Made by a program: the position numbers and the translations under genes
Assembly (NCBI GenBank): GCA_031181325.1
Contig: JAPSKX010000002.1
Location: 1 to 64,000, forward strand
Direction: 5' to 3'
DNA length: 64,000 bases
DNA from: Paenibacillus sp.
GTDB lineage: Bacteria > Bacillota > Bacilli > Paenibacillales > YIM-B00363
The notes under the pieces: model-generated
Told to the model about the DNA's origin: nothing
Database searches by the model: none
Seen by the model: the letters and a program-made list of their open reading frames with translations, nothing else
Shown: positions 8,413-17,729 of the stretch, in pieces
How positions within the stretch are numbered: position 1 is the stretch's first letter
How the letters are laid out: the number at the start of each line of letters is the position of its first letter

Positions 8413-9345
8413 ATGCTGGAGACGGTCGATTTGCGGAAAACGTACAAAGCCAACGTCGCGGTGGACAATGTCAATCTATTCTTGGGCGCCGGCGAGTCGG
8501 TCGGGCTGCTCGGGCCGAACGGGGCGGGGAAATCGACGACGATCTCGATGATTTCCACCTTGCTGCGCCCGACGTCGGGCGACGTCGTGCTGGAGGGGAA
8601 GAGCGTCGTGCAGGATCCGGGGCGGATTCGAGGCGTGCTCGGCGTCGTGCCGCAGGAGATCGCTTTGTACGAGGAGCTCAGCGCGCTGGAAAATCTGGAG
8701 TTCTTCGGCCGCATCTACGGCCTTCGGGGGAAGGCGCTCGACGTCGCCGTCGAGGAGGCTTTGGAGCTGGTGGGCCTTCGCGAGCGGAAGAAGGAGCGCA
8801 TTAAGACGTATTCGGGCGGCATGAAGCGTCGGATCAATATCGCCGCCGCGCTGCTCCATCAGCCGAAGATCGTCATTATGGACGAACCGACCGTCGGCAT
8901 CGATCCGCAGTCGCGGAACTACATCCTGGAGACGGTGCGACTGCTCAATCGAGAGAAGCGGATGACGGTGCTGTACACGAGCCATTACATGGAAGAGGTC
9001 GAGCAGCTGTGCGACCGAGTGTACATTATGGATCACGGCAAGGTGATCGCGTCGGGGCGCAAAGACGAGCTGAAGAGCATCTTGTCGTCGGAGGATACGA
9101 TCTTTCTGCAGCTGGAGGAGCCTTGTCCCGCGCTCGCGGAGGAGCTGCGGCGGTCGGAGGGCATTCGTCAAGTGGCGGATGTAGAGCAAGGGCTGAAGCT
9201 GATCGTGCCGAAGCGAAGCAAGCTGCTGGGGCAGCTGTTCCAAGCGGCGGAGAAGCACGGCGCGCAGATCGTCAACTTGAACGTGCAGAAGCCTAGCCTG
9301 GAGGATGTATTCCTGCATTTGACCGGCCGCAAATTGAGAGATTAG
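8413..9345 (+). CDS. ABC transporter ATP-binding protein, LnrL/YfiL-like
   Basis: A 310-residue ATPase. Walker A is GPNGAGKST, signature motif YSGGMKRR, Walker B IVIMDEPTVGID, and the H-loop lies in YTSHYMEE. The C-terminal about 80 residues form the extension typical of ABC-2 multidrug ATPases. ATG 8413 is preferred over ATG 8404 because GGGAGGA (8397-8403) abuts the latter and leaves proper spacing only for 8413. Two ABC-2 permeases follow 11 and 3 bases apart, so the three genes form one exporter. Confidence 0.9.
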   Translation: MLETVDLRKTYKANVAVDNVNLFLGAGESVGLLGPNGAGKSTTISMISTLLRPTSGDVVLEGKSVVQDPGRIRGVLGVVPQEIALYEELSALENLEFFGRIYGLRGKALDVAVEEALELVGLRERKKERIKTYSGGMKRRINIAAALLHQPKIVIMDEPTVGIDPQSRNYILETVRLLNREKRMTVLYTSHYMEEVEQLCDRVYIMDHGKVIASGRKDELKSILSSEDTIFLQLEEPCPALAEELRRSEGIRQVADVEQGLKLIVPKRSKLLGQLFQAAEKHGAQIVNLNVQKPSLEDVFLHLTGRKLRD

Positions 9346-9356
9346 GGGGAAGAGAA

Positions 9357-10646
9357 ATGGCGCCATTTCTGAAGAAAGACGTGCTGCTCATCCTCCGCGA
9401 CCGGAAGGAGCTCGCCATTCTCGTCTTGATGCCGTTCGTGCTGATCGCCATTCTCGGCTTCGCGCTCGGCGATATGATCAACACGCAGTCGCCGAAGCTC
9501 GATATGACGGTCGCGATCGTCGACGAGGAGGACGAAGCGGAAGGCTTCGCGCGGTTCGAGGCGGAAGTGCGCGAAGCCGCGCTGCCGGAGGAAGCGGAGA
9601 ACGCGCTGCTGTCGGCGGCGGAGCAGGTGCGCCCGCAGCGGCTGCTGCGGAATATGCTGGAGAGTCCGGAACTGTCCGAGCTGCTGACGTTGACCGAGAT
9701 GGAGCTCGGCGACGCCCGACTGGCGCTGGAGCGGGACGAGGCGAACGCGCTGCTGCGCATTCCGCCGGACTTCACGTACGATACGCTGCGCCGCATGCTG
9801 CTCGAGCAAGGCGACGGAGCGACGCTCGAGGTGGAGGCGTCGGAGGCTTCGCCGCTGCGGGCCGGCGTCATTCGCGACATCGTGGATGGCTTCGCGCGCT
9901 CACTCAACTTCCAGACGGCTCTCGGCCAGACGGCGGGCGCCGCGCCGAGCGAGTCCGCGGGCGGCTCGGCGTCGGCCGCCGCAGCGCAAGCGCAAGGCGG
10001 CATCGAGTCGGTGTCGAAGCTCGAGCCGGTCACTTCGCTGCAATATTACACGATCGGCATGGCGGTCATGTTCGTGCTGTTCATCGCCTCGTCGACGGCC
10101 GGGCGGGCGTTCCTCGAGAAGCAGCAGTTCACGTTCGATCGGATTCTGCTCGCCGGCGCGCATCCGATGCGCTTCCTCGGCGGCAAGATCGCGTCGGCCG
10201 CGATGCTCGCCTTCCTGCAGCTGGCCGTGCTCTTCGGGCTGTCGAGCCTGATCTTCCAATCGTTCGCCGGACAGCCGCTTCGCTTCTGGGCGGGGCTCGC
10301 CTCGATCAGCGCGGCGATCGCCGTCTGTATCGGCGGGCTGGCAGCCCTGCTGACGGCAATGAATTACCGGCTGCGGACGGGGGCGGCGACGGACCTGTTC
10401 TCCGGCATGATGGTATCCGTATTGGCATTCTTCGGAGGCAGCTTCTTCCCGACCACGCAGATGTCGGAATGGTTGAACGCCCTCGGCGGGTGGACGCCGA
10501 ACGGCGCCGCGCTTGTCGCATATTTGCAGATGCTCCAGGGCGCCGAAGCCGAGCGCTGGTTGGACGGCGTGTACCGTCTGCTCGCGATGGCCGCCGTCTT
10601 TACGGCAGCGGCCGTGTGGATGTTTCCGAAGAGGAGGGACGGATAA
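9357..10646 (+). CDS. ABC-2 type permease, LnrM/YfiM-like
   Basis: A 429-residue ABC-2 membrane subunit: one membrane helix near the N-terminus (LAILVLMPFVLIAILGFAL), a large extracytoplasmic segment (about residues 45-225), then five more helices from residue 225 on. This is the layout of ABC2_membrane_3 exporters. Start ATG 9357 follows AGGGGGA at 9344-9350. It forms the transporter with the preceding ATPase and the following permease; substrate is probably an amphipathic or lipid-like antimicrobial, by analogy to LnrLMN. Confidence 0.87.
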   Translation: MAPFLKKDVLLILRDRKELAILVLMPFVLIAILGFALGDMINTQSPKLDMTVAIVDEEDEAEGFARFEAEVREAALPEEAENALLSAAEQVRPQRLLRNMLESPELSELLTLTEMELGDARLALERDEANALLRIPPDFTYDTLRRMLLEQGDGATLEVEASEASPLRAGVIRDIVDGFARSLNFQTALGQTAGAAPSESAGGSASAAAAQAQGGIESVSKLEPVTSLQYYTIGMAVMFVLFIASSTAGRAFLEKQQFTFDRILLAGAHPMRFLGGKIASAAMLAFLQLAVLFGLSSLIFQSFAGQPLRFWAGLASISAAIAVCIGGLAALLTAMNYRLRTGAATDLFSGMMVSVLAFFGGSFFPTTQMSEWLNALGGWTPNGAALVAYLQMLQGAEAERWLDGVYRLLAMAAVFTAAAVWMFPKRRDG

Positions 10647-10649
10647 CCG

Positions 10650-11753
10650 ATGCTTGCCATATTGAAGGTTCAACTGCAGCAGCTGAAGGCGAACCCTTCA
10701 ACGATGCTGCTCATGATTGCGCTGACGGTACTATTTGCGGTGGCGATGGGCGCGAACGCCGTCACGAACGTAACGGTGTATACGTTCCATGACCCGAAGC
10801 TGTCGTCCGCCGACGCGGAGGCGTGGCTTGAACGGTTGAACCGTTCGGAGACGTTCGAATTCGTGCTCGACGCGGAGGCGAAGGCGATCGACCGCGTCAC
10901 GGAGGGGAAGGCGGAGTTCGCGATGCGGCTGCTGCCGGACGACTACCGCTTGATTACGGCTGTCGAAGGCAGTGCGAACCTGCAAGCGTTGACGCATTAC
11001 GTAGGGACGGTGTACGAGGAGGAGCTGACGATTCGCGCGGCGGAGGCGTCCGCGGGCGGATCGTCGCTCCGCGGCGAACTGGAGGAGCGGCTTGCGTCGC
11101 CGGCGCTTCGCGTCGCGTCTTCCGAGGTGGCGACCGAGGAAGACTTTAAGTACGATGCGAGAGTGCAGGCCGTGTTCGGCTTCGCCCTGTTCTTCTCGAT
11201 TTATACGATCGCGTTTTCGGTCAACGCGCTGCTGCAGGAGAAGCGAAGCGGCGTCTGGAACCGGGTCATTCTGTCGCCGGTGTCGAAGACGTCCATGTAC
11301 GTCGGCCATCTCGCGAACAGCTTCCTTGCCGGCTACGTGCAGATCGCCGTCGTCTTCGCGCTGTTCCGGTACGTCTTCGATTTCCCGGTCGGGGACAGCT
11401 TCGGGACGCTGCTCGTCTTGATCGGCGTCTACACGTTCGCGATCGTGGCGCTCGGCTTGCTGCTGGCCGGTCTTGTGCGGACGCCGCAGCAGATGTCGGT
11501 GCTCATCCCGATCGTCGCCGTCAGCTCGGCGATGATCGGCGGCGCCTACTGGCCGATCGAGATCGTGACGAATTCGGCCTTGCTCGCGCTCGCGAAGGTC
11601 ATTCCCGTCACGTACGGCATGGAGGCGCTCAAAGGCGTCGCCTACTACGGCTACACGTGGTCGGAGCTGCTGCGGCCGGTGTCGTACTTGCTCCTGATCG
11701 GCGTCGTATGCATGGGCGTCGGCATTAACTTGATCGAGCGGCGCAGTAAATAA
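10650..11753 (+). CDS. ABC-2 type permease, LnrN/YfiN-like
   Basis: A 367-residue second ABC-2 permease with the same plan as its neighbour: helix at residues about 15-40, external domain, then five helices from about residue 170 (FGFALFFSIYTIAFSVNALL onward). GAGGAGGGA at 10630-10638 serves ATG 10650, only 3 bases after the preceding stop. It probably heterodimerises with the 9357 product. The operon ends at the hairpin at 11764. Confidence 0.87.
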   Translation: MLAILKVQLQQLKANPSTMLLMIALTVLFAVAMGANAVTNVTVYTFHDPKLSSADAEAWLERLNRSETFEFVLDAEAKAIDRVTEGKAEFAMRLLPDDYRLITAVEGSANLQALTHYVGTVYEEELTIRAAEASAGGSSLRGELEERLASPALRVASSEVATEEDFKYDARVQAVFGFALFFSIYTIAFSVNALLQEKRSGVWNRVILSPVSKTSMYVGHLANSFLAGYVQIAVVFALFRYVFDFPVGDSFGTLLVLIGVYTFAIVALGLLLAGLVRTPQQMSVLIPIVAVSSAMIGGAYWPIEIVTNSALLALAKVIPVTYGMEALKGVAYYGYTWSELLRPVSYLLLIGVVCMGVGINLIERRSK

Positions 11754-11763
11754 ATCTTAGCGA

Positions 11764-11811
11764 AATAAGAGCCTAGGCAGCCATGGCGGCTGCTCAGGCT
11801 CTTATTCTTTT
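11764..11811 (+). terminator. Strong terminator of the exporter operon
   Basis: An 11-bp perfect stem (AATAAGAGCCT 11764-11774 with AGGCTCTTATT 11796-11806) is extended by GGCAGCC/GGCTGC inner pairing and followed by CTTTTAC. The A-rich 5' side could make it work on both strands. Confidence 0.8.
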
Positions 11812-11940
11812 ACAGCGGTAAAGCAACTCTCGCCCTTCCGACTGCGTCTGTATCCATGTAAACCGAAAGAGCGCAAGTCCGCCCTTTCCCAACAAAGATG
11901 GGGCGAAGCTTGGTGGGTTGGAGAAGTTGGAGGGGATCCG

Positions 11941-12378
11941 ATGCATAAACAGTTAGACGAGAGCGGTCGGAAACGGCGACGCCGAAAGAAGCTGTCCCTG
12001 GCAGGCGTCGCGCTCGCGGCGGTCGCCGCAGGCGCGTGGGCGCTATGGTCGCTGATTCCGTACGAAATTAAGAATTTCTTACAGCCTCTTGTCGTTACCG
12101 TACATAATGAGTCGTCCGGCACCATCGTTCTGATCGAGAGCGGACTCTTAATGACCGATGCAACGGACCGTATCGGCAAGAAGGTTGAATCCGGTTCCAG
12201 CGCCCGTTTCCGACCCGATCTTGCGTTAAGCGGGGAAGGCGCGGTATACCTGCGCTTCACGGATGCGCGAGGGCGGACGAGCGAGACCGGGGTGTGCGGG
12301 TACACGGAATATTTATCCGGTTCGTCCACTGTTACCATTACGGACGGGAACGCGGTCGTCGAAGAGGATTGTTGGTAG
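11941..12378 (+). CDS. Hypothetical single-pass membrane protein
   Basis: A 145-residue protein with a very basic N-terminus (SGRKRRRRKK), one membrane helix (about residues 18-45) and an extracytoplasmic domain of about 100 residues ending in two cysteines (VCGYTEY and EEDCW) that could form a disulfide. The external part is rich in beta-type sequence (VVTVHNESSGTIVLIESG). GGAGGGGAT lies just before ATG 11941. I do not recognise the family. It is isolated between two terminators. Confidence 0.7.
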   Translation: MHKQLDESGRKRRRRKKLSLAGVALAAVAAGAWALWSLIPYEIKNFLQPLVVTVHNESSGTIVLIESGLLMTDATDRIGKKVESGSSARFRPDLALSGEGAVYLRFTDARGRTSETGVCGYTEYLSGSSTVTITDGNAVVEEDCW

Positions 12379-12420
12379 CGAAGGCGCGGCGCGATTCCGA
12401 ACGGGGGCGGATGACCGTAA

Positions 12421-12459
12421 CGAAACCACGGCTTCTATATTCACGGTTTCGAACCTTTT
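12421..12459 (+). terminator. Possible terminator after the membrane protein
   Basis: CGAAACC (12421-12427) can pair with GGTTTCG (12445-12451), followed by AACCTTTT. It lies between two convergent genes; the stem is short. Confidence 0.4.
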
Positions 12460-12466
12460 GGTTCCC

Positions 12467-13813
12467 TCATCGCCCTTCTTCCGGCGCAGTCGCCCGGCCC
12501 GCATGACCGGCATTCGGCCATAGCAGGCCGAGGAGCGCTCCGACGCATGCCGGAATGACCCACCCTAAGCCGATATCGTACAGCGGCAGCGACTCGCCGA
12601 GCCAGTCGTCCGCCCGCCCGAGCCGCAACGGCGTATCGGCCAGTCCGGAGACGAGGCTGACGAGGAACGTCGCGAGGAAGCATCCCGCATACACGCTGCG
12701 TTTGCCACGGAAACGGTCGTGCAGGAACGTCAAGCCGATGATCGCGATGGCGAGCGGATACAATATCGTCAACACCGGTATCGAAAACGAGATGATTTGC
12801 GCTAATCCCGCGTTCGCGGTTACGGCGCTTACGGCGCAGAGGGCGATGCACACCCAAGGGTAAGGCATTGCCGGGACAAGCCTATGGAAATAGGTGCCGC
12901 AAGCGATGGTAAGGCCGATGCTGGTCGTTAGACAGGCTAACAAGACGATGATGCCGAGCACCGCGCCGCCGAACGCGCCGAAGTAATGATTCGCCGTTCG
13001 CAGCAGCACCTCGCCGCCGTTCCCTAGCGGGCCGAACGCGTAGACGCTGCCGGCGCCGATATACGCGAGCGCCGAATAGATGACGGCGAGGAGGATCGCC
13101 GAGATCGTCGCCGCCCGGAGGCATACGAGCAAGATGCGTTTCCGGTCGACGGCCCCGCGCGCTCGGACCGCTTCGATCACGATAATGCCGAAGACGAAGG
13201 CCGCCAGCGTGTCCATCGTTAAGTATCCCTCTTGAAAGCCGCTAAAGAAGGGATGCGAGGCATATTCGCCCGCGGCCTCCTGCGGCGGCCCGAGGGGGAA
13301 GGCCACCGCCGCGGCCGCCAGCAAGGCGATCAAGCCGAGGAGAGCGGGCGTCAGCAGGTTCCCGACGAGCTCGACGACCTTCGCCGGGCGCAGCGAGAAG
13401 AGGAGCGTCACCCCGAAGAACAATATCGTAAACAGCGCCAACGCCGTCGACTCGTACGGGGCTCCCACGAACGGCTTCAAGCCGATCTCGTAGGAGACGC
13501 TGCCGGTTCTCGGCAGCGCGAACAGCGGTCCGATCGATAGATACAGCGCTGTGGTATAGCATAATCCGAACCAGGGATGCGCCCGGCTCGCGAGCGCGAG
13601 CAGATCCTTCGCGCCGGAATAACCGAGCGCCAGCGTTCCGAGAATCGGGAGGCCGACGCCCGTCGCCAAGAAGCCGAGATTGGCTTCCCACAACCGTTCG
13701 CCGGCGGATTGGCCCAGCATCGCCGGGAAGACGAGATTGCCCGCGCCGAAAAATAAGGCGAACAGCATGAAGCCGATCGCCAAGGTGGATCTGAACCCGA
13801 TGTTATTTTCCAT
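12467..13813 (-). CDS. brnQ: Branched-chain amino acid transport system II carrier protein
   Basis: A 448-residue integral membrane protein with about 12 hydrophobic helices. The N-terminal FMLFALFFGAGNLVFPAMLG is the family hallmark of LIVCS carriers (BrnQ), which take up Leu, Ile and Val by sodium or proton symport. Full length for the family. The ribosome site AGGAGCATGAGGG directly precedes ATG at 13813. Monocistronic; the neighbouring sugar transporter on the same strand ends 71 bases upstream of its start. Confidence 0.93.
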   Translation of the reverse strand: MENNIGFRSTLAIGFMLFALFFGAGNLVFPAMLGQSAGERLWEANLGFLATGVGLPILGTLALGYSGAKDLLALASRAHPWFGLCYTTALYLSIGPLFALPRTGSVSYEIGLKPFVGAPYESTALALFTILFFGVTLLFSLRPAKVVELVGNLLTPALLGLIALLAAAAVAFPLGPPQEAAGEYASHPFFSGFQEGYLTMDTLAAFVFGIIVIEAVRARGAVDRKRILLVCLRAATISAILLAVIYSALAYIGAGSVYAFGPLGNGGEVLLRTANHYFGAFGGAVLGIIVLLACLTTSIGLTIACGTYFHRLVPAMPYPWVCIALCAVSAVTANAGLAQIISFSIPVLTILYPLAIAIIGLTFLHDRFRGKRSVYAGCFLATFLVSLVSGLADTPLRLGRADDWLGESLPLYDIGLGWVIPACVGALLGLLWPNAGHAGRATAPEEGR

Positions 13814-13884
13814 CCCTCATGCTCCTGCTCTTTCTTGTCATGATAGCTGTAGTAGCAGGATGCCCATGCGGTAAGGAATGGATA

Positions 13885-14766
13885 CTACCCCTTGATCGCG
13901 CCGATCATGACGCCTTTCACGAAATACTTCTGCAAGAACGGATACAAGCATAACACCGGTATCGTCGAGACGATAATCGTCGCGTATTTGATCGTCTCCC
14001 CGACGGGCATGCGATCGCCGCCGCCGACGGACGTCATCATCGAATCCGTACTGTTGGTGATGAGAATTTCCCGAAGGATGAGCTGCAGCGGATACAGCTC
14101 TCTCGTCCGAATATAGATCATCGCGTTAAACCAAGAGTTCCAATGGGCGACGCCGTAGAACAAGACCATGACCGCGACGACCGGCATGGACAGCGGCAGG
14201 AAGATGCGGAACAGCACGGTGAAGTCGTTGGCGCCGTCCAGCTTCGCGGATTCCTCGAGGCTGACGGGAATGCCTTGGAAGGCCGTCCGCATGATAACCA
14301 GGTTGTACGCGCTCATCGCCACCGGAATGATGAGCGCCCATCGGGAATCGAGCAGTCCGATGTCGTTCACGAGCAGGAAGGTCGGAATGAGTCCGCCGTT
14401 GAAGAACATCGTGAAGACGATCCCGAACATGATCGGGTTTCTCCACATCACGTTCTGCCGGGACAGCGCATACGCGCCTAATGAAGTCATGGCCAAGTTG
14501 AGCGCGGTGCCGACGACCACGATAAACAGCGTGTTCGCGTACCCCGTCAGAATCGCAGGGTTCATAAATACAAGCCGATACGCCTCGAAGTTGATCCCCT
14601 GCGGATAGAGCAGCAGGCCGCGCGTCTGCACGACCAGCTCGGCATCGCTGATCGATGCGAACAATACATACAAGAACGGATAAGCCGTCGTCAATGTCAG
14701 CAGAGACAGGGCCAAGACATTGCCAGCGTCGAATATCCGTTCGCCAAAGCTGCGTCGTACCGTCAT
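13885..14766 (-). CDS. Carbohydrate ABC transporter permease, YtcP-like
   Basis: A 293-residue MalG-type inner membrane subunit with six helices and the EAA loop (SLEESAKLDGANDFTVLFRIFLPLS). YtcP/LplC-type proteins pair with LplB-type ones for oligosaccharide uptake. I chose ATG 14766, which has AAGGAG 9 bases upstream; the longer start at 14787 has no ribosome site and overlaps the preceding gene. It is the third gene of the operon 17454 to 13885. No ATP-binding subunit is encoded here; such systems usually share an MsmX-type ATPase. Confidence 0.9.
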   Translation of the reverse strand: MTVRRSFGERIFDAGNVLALSLLTLTTAYPFLYVLFASISDAELVVQTRGLLLYPQGINFEAYRLVFMNPAILTGYANTLFIVVVGTALNLAMTSLGAYALSRQNVMWRNPIMFGIVFTMFFNGGLIPTFLLVNDIGLLDSRWALIIPVAMSAYNLVIMRTAFQGIPVSLEESAKLDGANDFTVLFRIFLPLSMPVVAVMVLFYGVAHWNSWFNAMIYIRTRELYPLQLILREILITNSTDSMMTSVGGGDRMPVGETIKYATIIVSTIPVLCLYPFLQKYFVKGVMIGAIKG

Positions 14767-14780
14767 GGTCGCCTGCTCCT

Positions 14781-15743
14781 TCACCATAGATTGTTTCCGG
14801 ACCGCTTGGCCGCGGCGTTCGCCAGCACGAGCAGCGCGAAGTTGATGACGGAGTTGAACAATCCTACCGCCGCGCTGTAACTGTAATCCGCCTCCAAGAT
14901 GCCCTTGCGATACAGGAACGTTCCGATGACGTCCGCGGTTTCGTACGTGGTCGGATTATACAGCAGCAGAATTTTCTCCGTACCGACCGTCATGAAGCTG
15001 CCGATCTGCAGGATGAGCAGGATGACGATCGTCGGCATGATGCCGGGAATCGTCACATGCAGCGTCTGCTTCCACCGATTCGCGCCGTCTACGCGAGCCG
15101 CTTCGTAGAGAGAGGGGTCGATGCTCGACATCGCCGACAAGTAGATGATGGAGCCCCACCCGACGCTCTGCCATATATTCGAAGAAATGTAGATCGTCCG
15201 GAACCAGCCGGCTTCGCCGAGGAAGGCCGTCCGCTCGAAGCCGAGCATCGCGACGACGTTGTTGATGAGTCCGTCGCGGGACAAGAAGTCGACCAGCATG
15301 CCGGAGATGACGACGATCGAGATGAAATGGGGCATGTACGTGACGGTCTGCACCATGCGCTTGAACCGATTGCTGCGCAGCTCGTTCAGCAGCAGCGCGA
15401 GCAGGATCGACGCGGGGAAGGCGAAGACGAGCTCGTAGACGCTCAGCAGCGCCGTATTCCGAAGCAACCGCCAGAAATAATAGCTTTCGAAGAAGCTCTC
15501 GAAGTGCTTGAAGCCGACCCAAGGACTGTGCCACATCCCGGCTCCGACCGAATAATCCTTGAAGGCGATCTGCAAGCCGTACATCGGTCCGTAGAGGAAG
15601 ATGACGTAATAGGCGACTACCGGGACGAGCATGACGTAGATGTATTTATTTAGCTTCAGGTCGCGGAACGCGCGATACGAGAACGCGTTCTTGTCGACCC
15701 CCGTCACAGGGGGACCTGATTTGCTTCTCGGCATCAAGGACAT
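14781..15743 (-). CDS. Carbohydrate ABC transporter permease, LplB-like
   Basis: A 320-residue MalF-type permease with six helices after a polar N-terminus of about 35 residues and a clear EAA motif (YEAARVDGANRWKQTLHVTIPG). LplB-type subunits import complex sugars. AGGAGGG 7 bases before ATG 15743 fixes the start. It lies between the solute-binding lipoprotein gene (52 bases upstream) and the second permease (14 bases downstream). Confidence 0.92.
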   Translation of the reverse strand: MSLMPRSKSGPPVTGVDKNAFSYRAFRDLKLNKYIYVMLVPVVAYYVIFLYGPMYGLQIAFKDYSVGAGMWHSPWVGFKHFESFFESYYFWRLLRNTALLSVYELVFAFPASILLALLLNELRSNRFKRMVQTVTYMPHFISIVVISGMLVDFLSRDGLINNVVAMLGFERTAFLGEAGWFRTIYISSNIWQSVGWGSIIYLSAMSSIDPSLYEAARVDGANRWKQTLHVTIPGIMPTIVILLILQIGSFMTVGTEKILLLYNPTTYETADVIGTFLYRKGILEADYSYSAAVGLFNSVINFALLVLANAAAKRSGNNLW

Positions 15744-15795
15744 GGTAGATCCCTCCTGTGTTGGGGTGGTGGGTTACGCGTTAGAATGCCGCGGG

Positions 15796-17454
15796 TTACT
15801 TGCGCGAGTTGTAACGCTCCAGCGCGGCTTGGCGCGCGGCGATCGCTTCTTGAATGCCCATGCTCTCGATCGTCGAGACGAACTTGTCGAAGTTCTCGAT
15901 CGGCTCGGCGCCCATGATGAACCGGGTGACCATCTCGTCGCGATACGTCTTGACGTCGTTCATGATCGAAGCCGTCTTCGAGCTTTCGTCGGCCGTCAGC
16001 GTGAGCGGCGGCAGCAGCTTCGAGTGGTCGGCTTGGGACCAATTTTTATTCGCTTGCTTCTGTTGATCGAGTACATAATATTGCTCCATGTACCGTTTGT
16101 CCTGAACGATCGGGCCGCTCCAGTTCGCAATGAAATATTTCGCCATCGCTTGCGTGATCGGGAGGCCGTCCGGATTTTTCAAGATGAGATCCGTGTATTT
16201 CGGGTAACCGTCGACCATCGTGTAGCTTTCGCCTTCGATGCCGAAGTTGAACAGGAAGTGCCCTTCTTCGCCGTATTTATAATCGAGCCACTTGACGATT
16301 TCCTCCGGGTTTTCCGCCGTCGCCGACACGGCCGCGCCGATGCCGGAGAACGGATACGAGTAGTTGCCCATCACGTAGCCGCCTTCTTCCAACGCCGGGT
16401 AGACGAGACCCGCCAACGAGAATTCCGGTTGTTCCTTCATCAGCTCGATGTAGCGGCCGATGCTGCTGCCCGGATATCCGGTGAAGGCTCCCACTTGGTT
16501 GCCGGTGACCTTCGCATCCTTCAGCTTGCCGTCCGTCGTCGCGAAGTCCGGGTCGATGAGGCCTTCTTGATACCAGCGAGCCATCGTGGCCAGGAATTCC
16601 TTGAACTCCGGCTGAATCGGACCGTACTTGACCGTACCGCCTTCATTGTAGAAGTCGGAAGTAATGCCCCAAGCTCCTACGAACAGATGGTTCAGGTCGA
16701 TGTCCGGGAGGTGGAACAAGTACGGAATCTCATCCTTCTGCCCGTTGCCGTTCGGGTCTCCGTCGCGGATGGCGGTCAGCATCGCTTCCCACTCCGCGAT
16801 CGTCGTCGGCTGCTCCACCCCGAGCTTCTTCAGCCAATCTTCGCGGACGATCGGTCCGTGTACGACCGACAGCGACGGATCGCCCATAATGAACGGCATG
16901 ACATAGATGTTGCCTTCGTCCGTCGTCACCATCTTGCGATACTCCGGATTTTCGTTCAAGATCTTCGTCAGGTTCGGCGCATGCGCATCGATCAGCTCGT
17001 TCAACCGAAGGATGCGGCCTTCCTTAATGAGGCTGTCGGCGCCCTTCGGAGCGGACGCCCAAGGATATTCGATGACGTCGGGCAGCTCGCCGGAGGCGAT
17101 CATCAGATTGAACTGATCCTTCTCTTGGCCGACCGGCGGATGCTGGAACGTCACCTTCGTGCCCGTAATGTCGGCGACCTTCTTGTAGGCGGCGATCTCG
17201 CCGTAATCCTTCATGGTCGCGGCCACGTTGCCGTTCAGCTGCACCCAGTACGTGATTTCCTCCGGATACCCGACTTCTTCCGGCGCAGCCGTCTCCGGTT
17301 GATTCGCGTCCGTCTGTTCGGCGGCTCCGCCGGCGGCGTTCCCCGCGGGCGCTTCCGGAGCATTGCCCGAGGTGTTGCAGCCGACGACAAGGATGGCTGT
17401 AATCATAATGCCGAGAGACGTTCGCGACATCGACTTCCATTTGTTCATCTCCAT
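15796..17454 (-). CDS. Extracellular solute-binding lipoprotein, LplA-like
   Basis: A 552-residue binding protein. The N-terminus is a lipoprotein signal peptide with lipobox LVVGC (Cys26), then a low-complexity Ala/Glu-rich linker, then a two-lobed family-1-type binding domain. At this size it belongs to the LplA/YtcQ group that works with LplB/YtcP permeases. It should be tethered to the outer face of the membrane and deliver an oligosaccharide. GGAGGG lies 10 bases before ATG 17454. The gene is divergent from an AraC-type sensor-regulator, the usual arrangement for self-controlled sugar importers in Paenibacillus. Confidence 0.92.
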   Translation of the reverse strand: MEMNKWKSMSRTSLGIMITAILVVGCNTSGNAPEAPAGNAAGGAAEQTDANQPETAAPEEVGYPEEITYWVQLNGNVAATMKDYGEIAAYKKVADITGTKVTFQHPPVGQEKDQFNLMIASGELPDVIEYPWASAPKGADSLIKEGRILRLNELIDAHAPNLTKILNENPEYRKMVTTDEGNIYVMPFIMGDPSLSVVHGPIVREDWLKKLGVEQPTTIAEWEAMLTAIRDGDPNGNGQKDEIPYLFHLPDIDLNHLFVGAWGITSDFYNEGGTVKYGPIQPEFKEFLATMARWYQEGLIDPDFATTDGKLKDAKVTGNQVGAFTGYPGSSIGRYIELMKEQPEFSLAGLVYPALEEGGYVMGNYSYPFSGIGAAVSATAENPEEIVKWLDYKYGEEGHFLFNFGIEGESYTMVDGYPKYTDLILKNPDGLPITQAMAKYFIANWSGPIVQDKRYMEQYYVLDQQKQANKNWSQADHSKLLPPLTLTADESSKTASIMNDVKTYRDEMVTRFIMGAEPIENFDKFVSTIESMGIQEAIAARQAALERYNSRK

Positions 17455-17667
17455 GTTTCGCAGACCCTCCAGTATATGGTTCGTTGCATTCCGACGGACC
17501 GTTCGTTCCCGTCCGCCTCTTGAGTATAGAATCGGGGCGCGAATCGTGCCTACAGCCTGATCGACGGCGGCACTGTCCGTTCTTCATTTTCGAACAATCC
17601 GATCTTCACATCAACTATCACTTCGTAGAATGCGCCGATTCGGAGGCGTTCCGGGTCATGAAGTTCA

Positions 17668-17696
17668 TTGAGGGAACCGGAAATCCGTGGTACCAT
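17668..17696 (+). promoter_or_regulatory. Candidate sigma-A promoter of the AraC-type gene
   Basis: TTGAGG (17668-17673), a 17-base spacer and TACCAT (17691-17696), 34 bases before the start codon, in the 275-bp divergent region 17455-17729. I saw no other clear motif in that region. Confidence 0.5.
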
Positions 17697-17729
17697 GAAC
17701 CATAACCAAGAGCCGAGGGGAGACGCGCG

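Noticed and set aside
15640-17523. 627-residue open frame on the + strand opposite the solute-binding lipoprotein gene
   Set aside because: It is antisense to a gene with signal peptide, lipobox and full family match; its composition (Arg/His/Asp-rich) is a GC-rich shadow and it lacks a ribosome site.
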